This document shows positions 26,374 through 34,844 of a DNA stretch of 64,000 bases, in pieces. The notes under the pieces were generated by a model. It worked only from the letters and a program-made list of their open reading frames with translations. It had not been told where the DNA came from and ran no database searches. The stretch is taken from positions 16,682 through 80,681 of the forward strand of contig NZ_JAHPZO010000014.1 in NCBI RefSeq assembly GCF_019042655.1, in the 5' to 3' direction. Source of the DNA: Planococcus sp. CP5-4_YE (GTDB lineage Bacteria; Bacillota; Bacilli; Bacillales_A; Planococcaceae). A program made the translations under genes and the position numbers. Within the stretch, counting starts at the first letter, position 1. Every line of letters starts with the position of its first letter.

Positions 26374-26937
26374 GTGGATTTGGCAGAGTTTGAACGAACG
26401 ATTGAAAATTTCATCGGCCAGGCAGGACTTTGGGCGCCGCTTTTGTTCATATTGCTTCATTTAATCCGACCGCTGTTGTTTCTGCCGGTCATCGCCGTAT
26501 GCATCGCAGGCGGATTTCTTTTCGGCTTTTTCCAAGGTGCCCTGCTGTCTTTTATCGGATTAACACTGATGAGTTTTATTTCTTATATGATGATTAATAA
26601 ATTTCCTCGCTTCCGAGCCAAACTCGCTGCCTTGAAAGATAAATGGTTTCCTGATCGCAACCTGACCGTTTCCCAAGTGATGATTTTGCGTGTCATGCCC
26701 TTTGTCCATTTTCACCTGCTGTCATTTTACTTGATGGAAATGACTAATACACGCCGTGAATATATGTATTACTCCGCGCTCGGTTTGATTGCCCCGGCTA
26801 TCCTGTATACCGCTTTTGGCAGGGCCATTTCACAATTCCCTTGGTACACGACACTCAGCATGTTCCTATTGCTTGCTGCAATTTTCAGCTTTATCGACAA
26901 ATGGCATAGCCGCAAGCATAAATTGGATAAAACCTAA
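26374..26937 (+). CDS. TVP38/TMEM64 (VTT-domain) membrane protein
   Basis: A 187-residue protein with five or six helices and a VTT/DedA-like core: GGFLFGFFQGALLSFIGLT in the middle, then FPRFRAKLAALKDKWF, and the RVMPFVHFHLLSF motif in place of the common R-x-x-P-x-P. GTG start; GGCGGAGAG is its ribosome site. Relatives are proposed lipid scramblases or membrane-homeostasis proteins. A short spacer separates it from the hydrolase gene, which may share its transcript. Confidence 0.8.
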   Translation: MDLAEFERTIENFIGQAGLWAPLLFILLHLIRPLLFLPVIAVCIAGGFLFGFFQGALLSFIGLTLMSFISYMMINKFPRFRAKLAALKDKWFPDRNLTVSQVMILRVMPFVHFHLLSFYLMEMTNTRREYMYYSALGLIAPAILYTAFGRAISQFPWYTTLSMFLLLAAIFSFIDKWHSRKHKLDKT

Positions 26938-27017
26938 CAAGCGCAGACGGGCTTCCGTTTGCGCTTGTGTTATTGAGGTATAGTAAAATAGTAGATAGAA
27001 ATGAGAGGAAGAAAATA

Positions 27018-27794
27018 ATGCCTATATTTACCCAAAACGACACTAGCCTGTATTACGAAGATATTGGAAGCGGCCAGCCGCTGCTCCTGTTTCATGGATT
27101 GACCAGCAGCTCTGCCATGTTTTACCGTGAAATCAATTTTTTTCGAACAAAGCGTCGCATCATTGCGCTGGATTCGAGAGGCCACGGCCACTCGGCCAAA
27201 CCTGGTTCCTATTCACTTGATGACCATATCGAAGATGCCGCCGCGTTATTGGATTACTTGGAACTGGACTCCGTCGATATACTAGGAGTCTCGATGGGAA
27301 GTTATATTGCACAAGGATTAGCCGCGAGACGTCCAGAACGCGTGCGCAAATTATTATTGGTCGCTACCAAATCCCACGGCGAACAATCTTCCATGGCCGA
27401 ATTATTCGAACGCCATGCCGAAGATTTCAACGGCATATCTATCCACGACAAGCTGGATAAAGCACAAGGCTATATGTTCCACCGTTTGACGGCAGTCAAG
27501 AAATGGCAGGAAAAAACGGCTCAGAACAGCCCCCAATTGACGATGGAACAGCAAGGCATTGCGTCGAACGCATTGGAGGGTTTTGATTTACGTCCCAAAA
27601 TTACTGGCATCACTGCAGAAACCTTGGTCATCAGCGGGCGCTACGACGAATTAAACCCGCCTGATAGAGGACGCGAGACCGCCCAGCTCATCCAGCACGC
27701 CAGCTTCATGGAATTCAAGCGTTCTGGCCATGCACCGAACGTCGAACAACCTCGCCTGTTTCTCGGCATCGCTGAAAACTTTCTCGACGATTGA
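27018..27794 (+). CDS. Alpha/beta-fold hydrolase
   Basis: A 258-residue alpha/beta hydrolase. Oxyanion HGLTSSS at about 26-32, RGHGHSAKP at about 54-62, nucleophile S92 in GVSMGSY, an acid Asp in SGRYDELNPP and catalytic His in RSGHAPNVEQP. This triad order suits esterases, lactonases or 3-oxoadipate enol-lactonase-like enzymes. AGAGGAAG precedes the chosen ATG; an upstream in-frame reading includes the terminator-like 26940s region and lacks a site. Substrate not deducible. Confidence 0.85.
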   Translation: MPIFTQNDTSLYYEDIGSGQPLLLFHGLTSSSAMFYREINFFRTKRRIIALDSRGHGHSAKPGSYSLDDHIEDAAALLDYLELDSVDILGVSMGSYIAQGLAARRPERVRKLLLVATKSHGEQSSMAELFERHAEDFNGISIHDKLDKAQGYMFHRLTAVKKWQEKTAQNSPQLTMEQQGIASNALEGFDLRPKITGITAETLVISGRYDELNPPDRGRETAQLIQHASFMEFKRSGHAPNVEQPRLFLGIAENFLDD

Positions 27795-27824
27795 GCTTCA
27801 TTCAATAGACTATACAAAAATAAG

Positions 27825-27855
27825 AAAGCACGGCGCAAAAATGCGCCGTGCTTTT
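27825..27855. terminator. Terminator hairpin, copy A of an exact 31-base repeat
   Basis: AAAGCACGGCGCA/TGCGCCGTGCTTT with an AAAA loop, 31 bases down from the hydrolase stop. The same 31 bases recur at 28167. Confidence 0.85.
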
Positions 27856-28166
27856 CAGAGTGTTGAAGAAGTCTATAAATTCATTACGAAATAGAATGGA
27901 GTCGTTCTTTCTACATTCAAAAATCAATGATCTTTCTAGGTATTTGGAGAAGCGTTCGCTCGTAAACCCTTCTGCTCAATAATGCTGCGCATTACTTTCG
28001 CAAAGATAATGTCTCCCATAGGTCGACCTTATCTTTCCTGTGGATTAGCGAGACGACCGAGACCCCGCAAGGCGCATCGCAACTGAGGAGGCTTGGGCGC
28101 GAGCCCACGGAAAGCGAGCGATAAGCTTCGGAAAATACGGTTTCCTAAACTTATCCATCGCATGGT
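27856..28166. repeat. Intergenic repeat-like element flanked by duplicated terminators
   Basis: The 400-base gap holds no gene. The part at 28040-28135 (GAGACCCCGCAAGG, GAGGAGGCTTGGGC, GAGCCCACGGAAAGCGAGC) matches my memory of a dispersed intergenic element common in Bacillus and Planococcaceae genomes. The identical terminators on both sides frame it like an inserted cassette. No transposase and no terminal inverted repeat seen. Confidence 0.6.
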
Positions 28167-28197
28167 AAAGCACGGCGCAAAAATGCGCCGTGCTTTT
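28167..28197 (-). terminator. Terminator of the YxjF/YxjC operon, copy B of the repeat
   Basis: Exact copy of the hairpin at 27825. Its last bases form part of the stop codon of the dehydrogenase gene on the minus strand, with T residues supplied by the outer arm. Confidence 0.8.
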
Positions 28198-28972
28198 ATT
28201 GTGCTGTGTAACCGCCGTCCAAGACCACTGCCTGCCCGGTAATGCCGCGCGCTTTAGCGCTCGCGAGAAACATTGTGTAATCGGAGATTTCCTGTACCGA
28301 CAGCAAGCGTTTTTGCGGAACCAATGGATAGATAACTTCTTCTAGAACCTTTTCCAGTGAGACATTTCGCGTCTTCGCCAAATCGCCCAGCTGATTACGC
28401 ACGAGCGGTGTGTCGACGTATCCAGGACACATCGCATTGACCGTGATGCCATACTCTGCGCCTTCTAACGCTGCGACTTTCGTCAAGCCGATGACGCCGT
28501 GCTTCGCGCTGTTATACGCTGCTTTCCCGGCGAAACCAACAAGCCCGTTGATCGACGCCATGTTGATGATGCGCCCGAATCCTTGTTTCTTCATGATTGG
28601 GAAAGCATGCTTGGTCGCCACGAACGGTGCGACCAGCATGACCTTGATCAGCAATTCGTATTTCTCGGTCGGAAATTCTTCAATCGGCGAGACGTACTGC
28701 ATGCCTGCATTATTGATCAAGATGTCCAAAGAACCGAACGTTTCCACTGTTTGATCGATGGCTGCTTTAATTTCATCTTCACTGGTGACATCGCATTTAA
28801 TTCCGATACAGTCAAAACCTTGCCCCTTCAACTCATCCGCAGCTTGTTGTACCGCTTCACCGTTGATATCGGTCAGCACGATCTTTGCACCTTCTTTGGC
28901 AAAATCCACACTGATTTCATAGCCGATGCCGCTTGCGGCACCGGTGATCAACACAACTTTCTTATCTACCAT
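28196..28972 (-). CDS. 3-hydroxybutyrate dehydrogenase (SDR), YxjF-like
   Basis: A 258-residue classical SDR: NAD motif TGAASGIG, NNAG, catalytic Ser-Tyr-Lys in NMASINGLVGFAGKAAYNSAK and the C-terminal GITGQAVVLDGGYTAQ. The sequence resembles D-beta-hydroxybutyrate dehydrogenase, which oxidises 3-hydroxybutyrate to acetoacetate. GGAGGGG lies before the ATG. It follows a GntP-family permease, the same order as yxjC-yxjF of B. subtilis, but the CoA-transferase genes of that operon are absent here. Confidence 0.87.
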   Translation of the reverse strand: MVDKKVVLITGAASGIGYEISVDFAKEGAKIVLTDINGEAVQQAADELKGQGFDCIGIKCDVTSEDEIKAAIDQTVETFGSLDILINNAGMQYVSPIEEFPTEKYELLIKVMLVAPFVATKHAFPIMKKQGFGRIINMASINGLVGFAGKAAYNSAKHGVIGLTKVAALEGAEYGITVNAMCPGYVDTPLVRNQLGDLAKTRNVSLEKVLEEVIYPLVPQKRLLSVQEISDYTMFLASAKARGITGQAVVLDGGYTAQ

Positions 28973-28996
28973 AATGAAACCCCTCCGGATGAAAAA

Positions 28997-30316
28997 TTAA
29001 ATTCCTAGTCCTAGGCTGAACAACACAATCGCAATCGTCAATCCGATCAACGGCACGATTACCGTGACAGCACCCATCGCACCGTAAGCGGCTTTGTGGG
29101 TCTCTCCGCAAATTCCTTGAATCGTTGTCACGACATAACCGTTATGCGGCAACGAATCGAGTGCGCCGGAAGAAATCGCGATGGTACGGTGAAGCGCTTC
29201 GGTATTGACGCCCATATCGATGTAATGGGGAGCAATCAACGGCAAGGCGATAACTTGCCCGCCAGAAGCAGATCCAGTCAAACCAGCGATGACACTGACC
29301 GCTACGGCACCGCCGATAAGCGGGCTTCCCGGAATGCTTGTCATGGCATCGACTGCCACTTGGAAAGCCGGTACTGCTTTCGCAACGCCGCCGAAGCCGA
29401 CGACCGCTGCTGTATTGCCAATGGCGATCAATGCACCGATTGTTCCGTCTGTCAATGCTTTGCCAAGGTTCGTGAAATACTTCATATTCAAAAGATAGGT
29501 TGTGATAACGCCCCCAAGCAAAGCCAAAATCAAGGCCGACGTGCCGAGTGAATCGTGGAAAATGAATGACACAGCCAAAACGACCAGCAACGGGATCAGC
29601 CCTGTAACCGGATGCGGCAATGCGCGATCGGCCATTTGCGGATCTGATTCACGTGCTTCAAAACGCTCGCCTTTTTTCACGGCTTTGTTGATCATTCGCT
29701 TCAACCACCAATAGCCGAAGAATGCCATAAAGATGGCGACGATGATACTGACTTCCCAACCTGCATAAGGACTCGTGTTCAAATAGTCAATCGGGATCCA
29801 GTTTTGAATCTCCGGTGACCCTGCAGAAGTCATCGTGAAGGTGACAGACCCAAGCGCGAGTGCTGCCGGGATGAAGCGGCGAGGCAGGTCCGCTTGCTTG
29901 AACAAGCTGAGTGCCATCGGGTAAACCGAGAACGCAACGACGAACAAGCTAACGCCTCCGTATGTCAGAACCGCACAGGCAATGACAATCGCCAGTACTG
30001 CTTTTGACAAGCCGAATTTTCCGACCAGCCATTTGGAGACGCTATCTGCAGCCCCTGTATCTTCCATGACTTTACCAAAAATGGCACCGAGCAAGAACAT
30101 CGGGAACCACGAGGTGATGAACCCGGAGAAGCCGCCCATATAATTCGACAATAAATTGGCTTCCCCTTCCCCCACTAGTTGCGGAAATAGCGGCAAGCCG
30201 CTGAGTACAGCGACGAACAATGCCGACAATGGTCCAGCGATCAACAAGTTGACGCCTCTCATAGTCAACACGATCAATAGAATAAGTCCTCCAACCATTC
30301 CGATCATACTTAACAT
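28997..30316 (-). CDS. GntP-family permease, YxjC-like
   Basis: A 439-residue membrane protein with about 12 helices. It belongs to the GntP/Gluconate-type H+ symporter family, with close resemblance to YxjC: SAGSPEIQNWIPIDYLNTSPYAG and the C-terminal SSGALDSLPHNGYVVTTI. The probable substrate is 3-hydroxybutyrate or another short hydroxy acid, inferred from the downstream dehydrogenase. AAAGGGGGA is the ribosome site. A perfect cre lies 43-57 bases upstream and a divergent LysR gene follows. Confidence 0.86.
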   Translation of the reverse strand: MLSMIGMVGGLILLIVLTMRGVNLLIAGPLSALFVAVLSGLPLFPQLVGEGEANLLSNYMGGFSGFITSWFPMFLLGAIFGKVMEDTGAADSVSKWLVGKFGLSKAVLAIVIACAVLTYGGVSLFVVAFSVYPMALSLFKQADLPRRFIPAALALGSVTFTMTSAGSPEIQNWIPIDYLNTSPYAGWEVSIIVAIFMAFFGYWWLKRMINKAVKKGERFEARESDPQMADRALPHPVTGLIPLLVVLAVSFIFHDSLGTSALILALLGGVITTYLLNMKYFTNLGKALTDGTIGALIAIGNTAAVVGFGGVAKAVPAFQVAVDAMTSIPGSPLIGGAVAVSVIAGLTGSASGGQVIALPLIAPHYIDMGVNTEALHRTIAISSGALDSLPHNGYVVTTIQGICGETHKAAYGAMGAVTVIVPLIGLTIAIVLFSLGLGI

Positions 30317-30345
30317 GATAAATCCCCCTTTTAAATGTGTTACGG

Positions 30346-30388
30346 TTTTTCGAACAAATTGGAAACGCTTACTTTCCTATTCGAAAAA
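30346..30388. promoter_or_regulatory. Inverted repeat around the cre in the yxjC/lysR intergenic region
   Basis: TTTTTCGAA (30346-30354) and TTCGAAAAA (30380-30388) are perfect inverted arms that enclose the cre. This could be the LysR binding site; the T-N11-A rule is not clearly met. Confidence 0.4.
30359..30373 (+). promoter_or_regulatory. cre (CcpA) site upstream of yxjC-like gene
   Basis: TTGGAAACGCTTACT matches the cre consensus WTGNAANCGNWNNCW at every position. Placement between the divergent starts suggests carbon repression of hydroxybutyrate use. Confidence 0.8.
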
Positions 30389-30515
30389 TTTGAATGAATT
30401 ATCTAATATTTAGTCCTAAAACCTTTTAATACTATACAACGAAGAAAATGATAGGTAAAATGAATAATTATAATAGCTTCCATAGATATTAGTTATAGAT
30501 AAGAGGGGCGTTCAC

Positions 30516-31397
30516 ATGGATATCCGACAGCTCAGCTACTTTATAGAAGTGGCCAAGCACCAGAGCTTCACAAAAGCCGCACAAGCTTTACATGTTACAC
30601 AGCCGACACTCAGCAAGATGGTCAAAAACCTGGAACTGGAAATGGATGTGTCTTTATTCGACCGATCTTCCAGGAAAGTGCGTTTGACCGATGCTGGAGA
30701 AGTCGTCTTCGTACAGGCGCAGAAAATCGTCAATAGCCTTGACGACCTGTCTTCTTCGCTTTATGACGTCATGAACTTAAATAAAGGCAAGATTAAAATC
30801 GGCTTGCCGCCAGTCATCAGCACCCTGTTTTTCCCGACCATCATCGCAGAATTCCAATCCCGCTATCCTGATGTAACTGTTATGCTTGTCGAAGATGGTG
30901 CTAAAAAAGTCGAAGAAAAAGTCACAGATGGAGAGGTGGATCTTGGATTTGTCATGCTTCCTGTCGATGCGGAGCGATTTGATGTCGTTCCGTTTGTCGA
31001 CCAAGAGATCAAACTGCTCGTCCACGAAGACCACCCCCTCGCGAACCAGGAAACACGTGATTTGATTGATTTTAAAAACGACCCGTTTTTGCTGCTCAGC
31101 AAAGAGTTCACACTGAATGGGCGGACGGTCGAATTTTGCCGGAGCGAAGGATTCGAGCCAATAATCGCCTACGAAAGCTCGCAATGGGATTTTATCGTCG
31201 GCATGGTCGAGAAGAACCTCGGTGTCACCTTGATGCCGAAACTCATCTGCGACCGCGTCCAGGGCGGCCCGTTCAAAACCGTCTCGCTGACCCAGACATT
31301 CCCATGGCGGCTCGGCATCATCATGGCCAAAAACCGCTATGTGCCGTATGTCTCGCGTGAATTTATCACACTCGTCAACCAACTGCCGAAAGTTTGA
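30516..31397 (+). CDS. LysR-family transcriptional regulator
   Basis: A 293-residue LTTR. The N-terminal winged HTH is MDIRQLSYFIEVAKHQSFTK with QPTLSKMVKNLE, and an effector-binding domain follows from about 90, with GLPPVISTLFFPTIIAEFQ typical of the CynR/GltR-like group. It faces away from the yxjC-yxjF pair, the usual arrangement for a regulator and its target. The co-inducer is unknown; a hydroxy acid is likely by context. GAGGGGCG precedes the ATG. Confidence 0.88.
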   Translation: MDIRQLSYFIEVAKHQSFTKAAQALHVTQPTLSKMVKNLELEMDVSLFDRSSRKVRLTDAGEVVFVQAQKIVNSLDDLSSSLYDVMNLNKGKIKIGLPPVISTLFFPTIIAEFQSRYPDVTVMLVEDGAKKVEEKVTDGEVDLGFVMLPVDAERFDVVPFVDQEIKLLVHEDHPLANQETRDLIDFKNDPFLLLSKEFTLNGRTVEFCRSEGFEPIIAYESSQWDFIVGMVEKNLGVTLMPKLICDRVQGGPFKTVSLTQTFPWRLGIIMAKNRYVPYVSREFITLVNQLPKV

Positions 31398-31403
31398 TTC
31401 ACT

Positions 31404-31438
31404 AAAAAAAGAAGCTGCCATTTGGCAGCTTTTTTTAC
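31404..31438. terminator. Bidirectional terminator between the LysR and sodium channel genes
   Basis: AAGCTGCC/GGCAGCTT stem with an ATTT loop (31412-31431), A7 on the left and T8 on the right. Confidence 0.88.
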
Positions 31439-31444
31439 TTGCTG

Positions 31445-32248
31445 TTATTTCCGATCGACAAGTGTTTGGATCATGCTTTTCAGTTCACCGACTTCTTTTC
31501 TCAAATCTTCAATTTCCGATGTGTCTTCTTTGATGCCTTCAAGTTCAGCCGTTTCCTTGTCGATTTCATCTGAGATCTTCTGTGCATTATTGACGATCTC
31601 CCCGACAATCAAGTTGATCATCAGGAAAGTCGAAACAACGATGAAAGAAATGAAATACAACCAAGACCATGGTTCTGCTGCAAAGACTGGTCGGAAAATT
31701 CCGCTCGCCCAGGATTCCAAGGTGAAAATCTGGAATAGCGAGATAAGCGAAAGTCCCAAGTCACCAAAATATTCCGGTTCAATACCTGCATAGAAAAACG
31801 TACCAATAACCGCATAGACATAGAAAATGATCGACATGAGCAAGATAACGCTAGTGATGGTCGGGATGGCCATGAACAAAGCTGTCACGACGCGGCGCAG
31901 CGACGGAATGGTCGACACGGTTCGCAACACTCGCAACACTCGGAAAATCCGCAACACGCTGATAAACGGCGAGTTATAAAGGATAAGGCTTCCGACAACG
32001 ATAATAAAATCGAAATTATTCCACGCATTGCCAAAGAATTTCGCCTTGTAAACGAAGAGCTTGGCGAGTATTTCTAGAGCGAAAAATGCCAAGATAATGA
32101 TATCCAGCACCAATAGCAATGAACCATAGTTTTCCGCAAACGATGGATAGGTCTCCAAGCCGACCAGCAACGCATTGATTAAAATTAAAACAGTGATAAA
32201 CGTATTGAACCGTGCACTTTCGACGATTCGCTTCAATGATTCCTTCAT
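31445..32248 (-). CDS. Bacterial voltage-gated sodium channel (BacNaV/NaChBac type)
   Basis: A 267-residue six-helix channel subunit. S4 carries arginines at every third position (R100, R103, R106, R109 in SVLRIFRVLRVLRTV), the selectivity filter is FTLESWAS (E178), and a C-terminal coiled coil (about 225-262) follows S6, as in tetrameric NaChBac. NaChBac itself is 274 residues, so this copy is full length. The filter TLESW marks sodium selectivity. The ribosome site is weak (GGAG 14 bases upstream). Such channels are linked to motility and pH homeostasis in alkaliphiles; that role is inferred for this organism. Confidence 0.93.
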   Translation of the reverse strand: MKESLKRIVESARFNTFITVLILINALLVGLETYPSFAENYGSLLLVLDIIILAFFALEILAKLFVYKAKFFGNAWNNFDFIIVVGSLILYNSPFISVLRIFRVLRVLRTVSTIPSLRRVVTALFMAIPTITSVILLMSIIFYVYAVIGTFFYAGIEPEYFGDLGLSLISLFQIFTLESWASGIFRPVFAAEPWSWLYFISFIVVSTFLMINLIVGEIVNNAQKISDEIDKETAELEGIKEDTSEIEDLRKEVGELKSMIQTLVDRK

Positions 32249-32441
32249 AGGGCGATTGACGACTCCTTATATATTCTGATGTATCTGATACGCTCTTTAG
32301 GTAAAAAAGTTCCACCCAATTATATCATGCAGCTATAAGGAAGTTACTGCTCAAACGAACTGTCTCTAAAGTAATGTTGCAAAAATGTGACGGGCTTTAA
32401 CCTGTCTGGCCTTTCGCACTAAAAAGCAACCAAATTCAGGG

Positions 32442-32475
32442 CGCAAAAAAAAGCGCCTCCAAAGAGACGCTTTCC
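32442..32475 (-). terminator. Terminator of the sortase gene
   Basis: Minus-strand stem AAGCGTCTC/GAGGCGCTT (one wobble pair) followed by a T8 run. Confidence 0.82.
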
Positions 32476-33164
32476 TATTCTTGCACGAGCGAGGCGTAGA
32501 CGATCAAGCGCTCTTCCCGCGTGCCTCGGTCATAATCATAGGTTCCGGAGCAGGTAATCAACACCAGCTCAGGAGATGAATGATAACCGAAGACCGTATC
32601 GACATCCGCCAAATCGAGCGGCACTGACTCCATTTTATGGACTTTGAACCGCAATTCCCGATCTTCGCCCGAAAGAAGGATTTCATCTCCTGGCTCAAGC
32701 TCCGTCAAGTCCCAAAATACCGCCGGACCGTCCAAGTCATCGACATGGCCTGCTATGACCGCCCGTCCTCTTTGCCCCGGACGGTAGCCCGGTGAAAACC
32801 AACTCAACTCATCTCCGTTATCCGGCACCGCCATTTCCCCCGTATCAGTGACACCGAGATGCGTGACATCTGCTTCCACTTCAATAGATGGAATCGAAAG
32901 CTTTTCTGGTGTGATGCCTGGCTGGTTCAATTCATTGATCGGATTGGCCGCCTGCTTCGATTGCGCCGCAGGTTTCTCTGTCTCTACGGCTTTCGCCTTC
33001 TCTAGCTCTTTTGGTTGTTCTGTCCGAGCCGGTTCTGCCTTGACGGCAAAACCGACTTCCGCACTGCGGACGCTCACTTCATCTTGCGGCGCAGCGGTAC
33101 AGCCTGCAAGAAATACTGCTGTGAGGAGCAATGCCAATTTATTGAAATCGTTTTCTCCACACAA
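32475..33164 (-). CDS. Class F sortase lipoprotein-like, partner of the upstream surface protein
   Basis: A cysteine transpeptidase of about 229 residues. A signal with lipobox-like TAVFLAGC, then a linker rich in Ala, Glu and Lys (about 25-80), and a sortase domain with His in AGHVDD, Cys in LITCSGTYDYDRG and Arg in TREERL. The sortase signature TLxTC reads VLITC. The start is uncertain: TTG at 33164 overlaps the upstream gene by 26 bases, TTG at 33137 begins one base after that gene stops. Overlap implies coupling. Its substrate is probably the upstream protein, whose C-terminus carries a sorting-like MPTTG. Confidence 0.84.
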   Translation of the reverse strand: MCGENDFNKLALLLTAVFLAGCTAAPQDEVSVRSAEVGFAVKAEPARTEQPKELEKAKAVETEKPAAQSKQAANPINELNQPGITPEKLSIPSIEVEADVTHLGVTDTGEMAVPDNGDELSWFSPGYRPGQRGRAVIAGHVDDLDGPAVFWDLTELEPGDEILLSGEDRELRFKVHKMESVPLDLADVDTVFGYHSSPELVLITCSGTYDYDRGTREERLIVYASLVQE

Positions 33165-33939
33165 GTCCGCTAGCTGCTACTAAGAACAACGCACCGCCGA
33201 TCAACAACCACATGGACTGGGATTGTTCCGGTGTACCAAGTCCAGTTGTCGGCATTTCATCCGGCGAACCAGCTGCTTCGTAATCGACAAGAGCGATTAC
33301 TTCAAGGGAATCGACTGTATTGACTGCAAAGACAGAGTAGACAGTATTTGCAGCAAGTTCAGTTCCTTCCAGCGGCAATACTTGCGTGCCATCCGGCAAA
33401 CGGATTTCCAAGTCATATGTCCCAGGGTCTACTTCGGCATAATCCGTGATGGATGGGAATTCTGCTCCGCTGAACAATGCATCTCCACCGATGATCCCTA
33501 CATCAACTGCTGGAGCATCCGGAGACAAATGGCCGACGCGGATTTTCGCTTGGCCTTCAGTTACTTCCATGGAATCTTCAGCTACTACAAATTCGATGGA
33601 CTCCAAGAGGTTTGCGGCAGCTACTGTATAAGCTTTTCCAGCTTCCACTTCCAGGTCAGCTTGCAAGACGCCTTCCCCTGCTGCATATTCAGTGCCTGCA
33701 GCGAATACTTCTACATCATGGGTGCCAGCCGGGACTTCCAAATATCCGGAATCCGTTTTAAAAGGCACTTCTTCGAGCGTTAAATCACCGTTGACGTATA
33801 CATCCACTGCAGGGGCATCAGGTGAAGCGTGCAACACCCGCACTTTTGCCATATCGCCATGGTTGTCAGCCATGACTAAAGATGCGAGAAGTGAAAACAG
33901 CACCAGCATTGCGACAAGAGAGACAGATAACTTCTTCAT
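33139..33939 (-). CDS. DUF4397 surface protein with sorting signal
   Basis: A 266-residue exported protein. Signal peptide at 1-24 (KKLSVSLVAMLVLFSLLASL), two DUF4397 repeats (AKVRVLHASPDAPAVDVYVNG and AKIRVGHLSPDAPAVDVGII), then a C-terminal MPTTGLG, a hydrophobic helix and WRKRFQ. The end is a cell-wall sorting signal in which MPTTG replaces LPxTG. AGAGG precedes the chosen ATG. It is followed directly, with overlap, by a class F sortase. DUF4397 proteins are of unknown function, possibly adhesive or structural. Confidence 0.86.
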   Translation of the reverse strand: MKKLSVSLVAMLVLFSLLASLVMADNHGDMAKVRVLHASPDAPAVDVYVNGDLTLEEVPFKTDSGYLEVPAGTHDVEVFAAGTEYAAGEGVLQADLEVEAGKAYTVAAANLLESIEFVVAEDSMEVTEGQAKIRVGHLSPDAPAVDVGIIGGDALFSGAEFPSITDYAEVDPGTYDLEIRLPDGTQVLPLEGTELAANTVYSVFAVNTVDSLEVIALVDYEAAGSPDEMPTTGLGTPEQSQSMWLLIGGALFLVAASGLVWRKRFQ

Positions 33940-34090
33940 GTGTCCAACCTCTTTCCATATAGTATTTGTATAACTTTTGTACACCTCATTTATACACCTT
34001 AAACGACTTAATTTCAATAGATATCACACTATTCTGATAAATTTGAGTTATTTGGCATAGAAATTGATACAAACTTACATTAAATAGAAA

Positions 34091-34125
34091 AAGTTGCCAG
34101 GAATGCTTCTTCCTGGCAACTTTTC
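34091..34125. terminator. Terminator of the RNase H-like gene
   Basis: AAGTTGCCAGGA/TCCTGGCAACTT perfect 12-bp stem (34091-34102, 34111-34122). Minus transcription exits into AACTTTTTCTA, plus into TTTTCTCC. Confidence 0.88.
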
Positions 34126-34128
34126 TCC

Positions 34129-34803
34129 TTAATCGCTTTTATTATCTGCGTTTAGCTCGATTAAGCTTTCGATCATCGTCTCGCCTAGCGCTTGCGTGGC
34201 CAAGCGATCCGCTTCTGCGTTTTCTTTTCTTGGCACGAATTCATATTCGGGACGGATACCTATTTTCTCCAATCGCTGGTCAATGCGGTCAGCCCACTTT
34301 GCCAAGCTATGTTCTGGCACTGCCCATTCGCCGCTCATCTGATTGACTACCGTCCTCGAATCACCGATAAAACGGACCGGGAGATGATGGACACCGAGCA
34401 ATTCGACTTCCTGGACCGCCATCGACAATGCCGCATATTCTGCCTCGTTATTGGAGTCGATCTCCTCGATGACCACGTTTTTTCTCAAACGGTAATCCTT
34501 GCTATTTTGCTTGAAGTAAACCGCGCAGCCAAGCCCCGCCCGTTTCGAATGGCGGTCAAAGCCGCCATCGTAATAAACGATGACATCATGCGGCTCTGTT
34601 TCCACTTCCTTGATGTAGTTTTTCAATTCCTTAACGTTCCAATTGCTGCTATGCCGGTCGGTAAATTGAAGGTGCTTTGTGCGCCCTGTGCGTTCCAGGT
34701 CCTGCGCTACCATCAGCGCGTCGCCCGCTTCAAGCTCCTCAGAGAGAAATTGCACGACTTTGTTTTTCGGTGATTTATACGTCCAATCGATTCGCACTTT
34801 CAT
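34129..34803 (-). CDS. RNase H-like domain protein (YpeP-like)
   Basis: A 224-residue protein. After about 75 residues of unknown N-domain, an RNase HI fold shows the acidic residues D (VYYDGGFD), E (NNEAEY), D (IGDSRTV) and D (EADRLA) in the order of active enzymes. It likely cleaves RNA in RNA-DNA hybrids. The N-terminal part (IDWTYKSPKNK) is found in YpeP-type Bacillales proteins. The ATG at MKVRIDW follows AGGCGG; an earlier start lacks a site. Single-gene unit. Confidence 0.8.
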   Translation of the reverse strand: MKVRIDWTYKSPKNKVVQFLSEELEAGDALMVAQDLERTGRTKHLQFTDRHSSNWNVKELKNYIKEVETEPHDVIVYYDGGFDRHSKRAGLGCAVYFKQNSKDYRLRKNVVIEEIDSNNEAEYAALSMAVQEVELLGVHHLPVRFIGDSRTVVNQMSGEWAVPEHSLAKWADRIDQRLEKIGIRPEYEFVPRKENAEADRLATQALGETMIESLIELNADNKSD

Positions 34804-34844
34804 CCAGGCACCGCCTTTATCCATCAATTAGGCTGTCGTTTTTA

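Noticed and set aside
27856..28166. Insertion sequence or MITE between the duplicated terminators
   Set aside because: No transposase, no terminal inverted repeats at the element ends other than the terminators themselves, and no clear target-site duplication.
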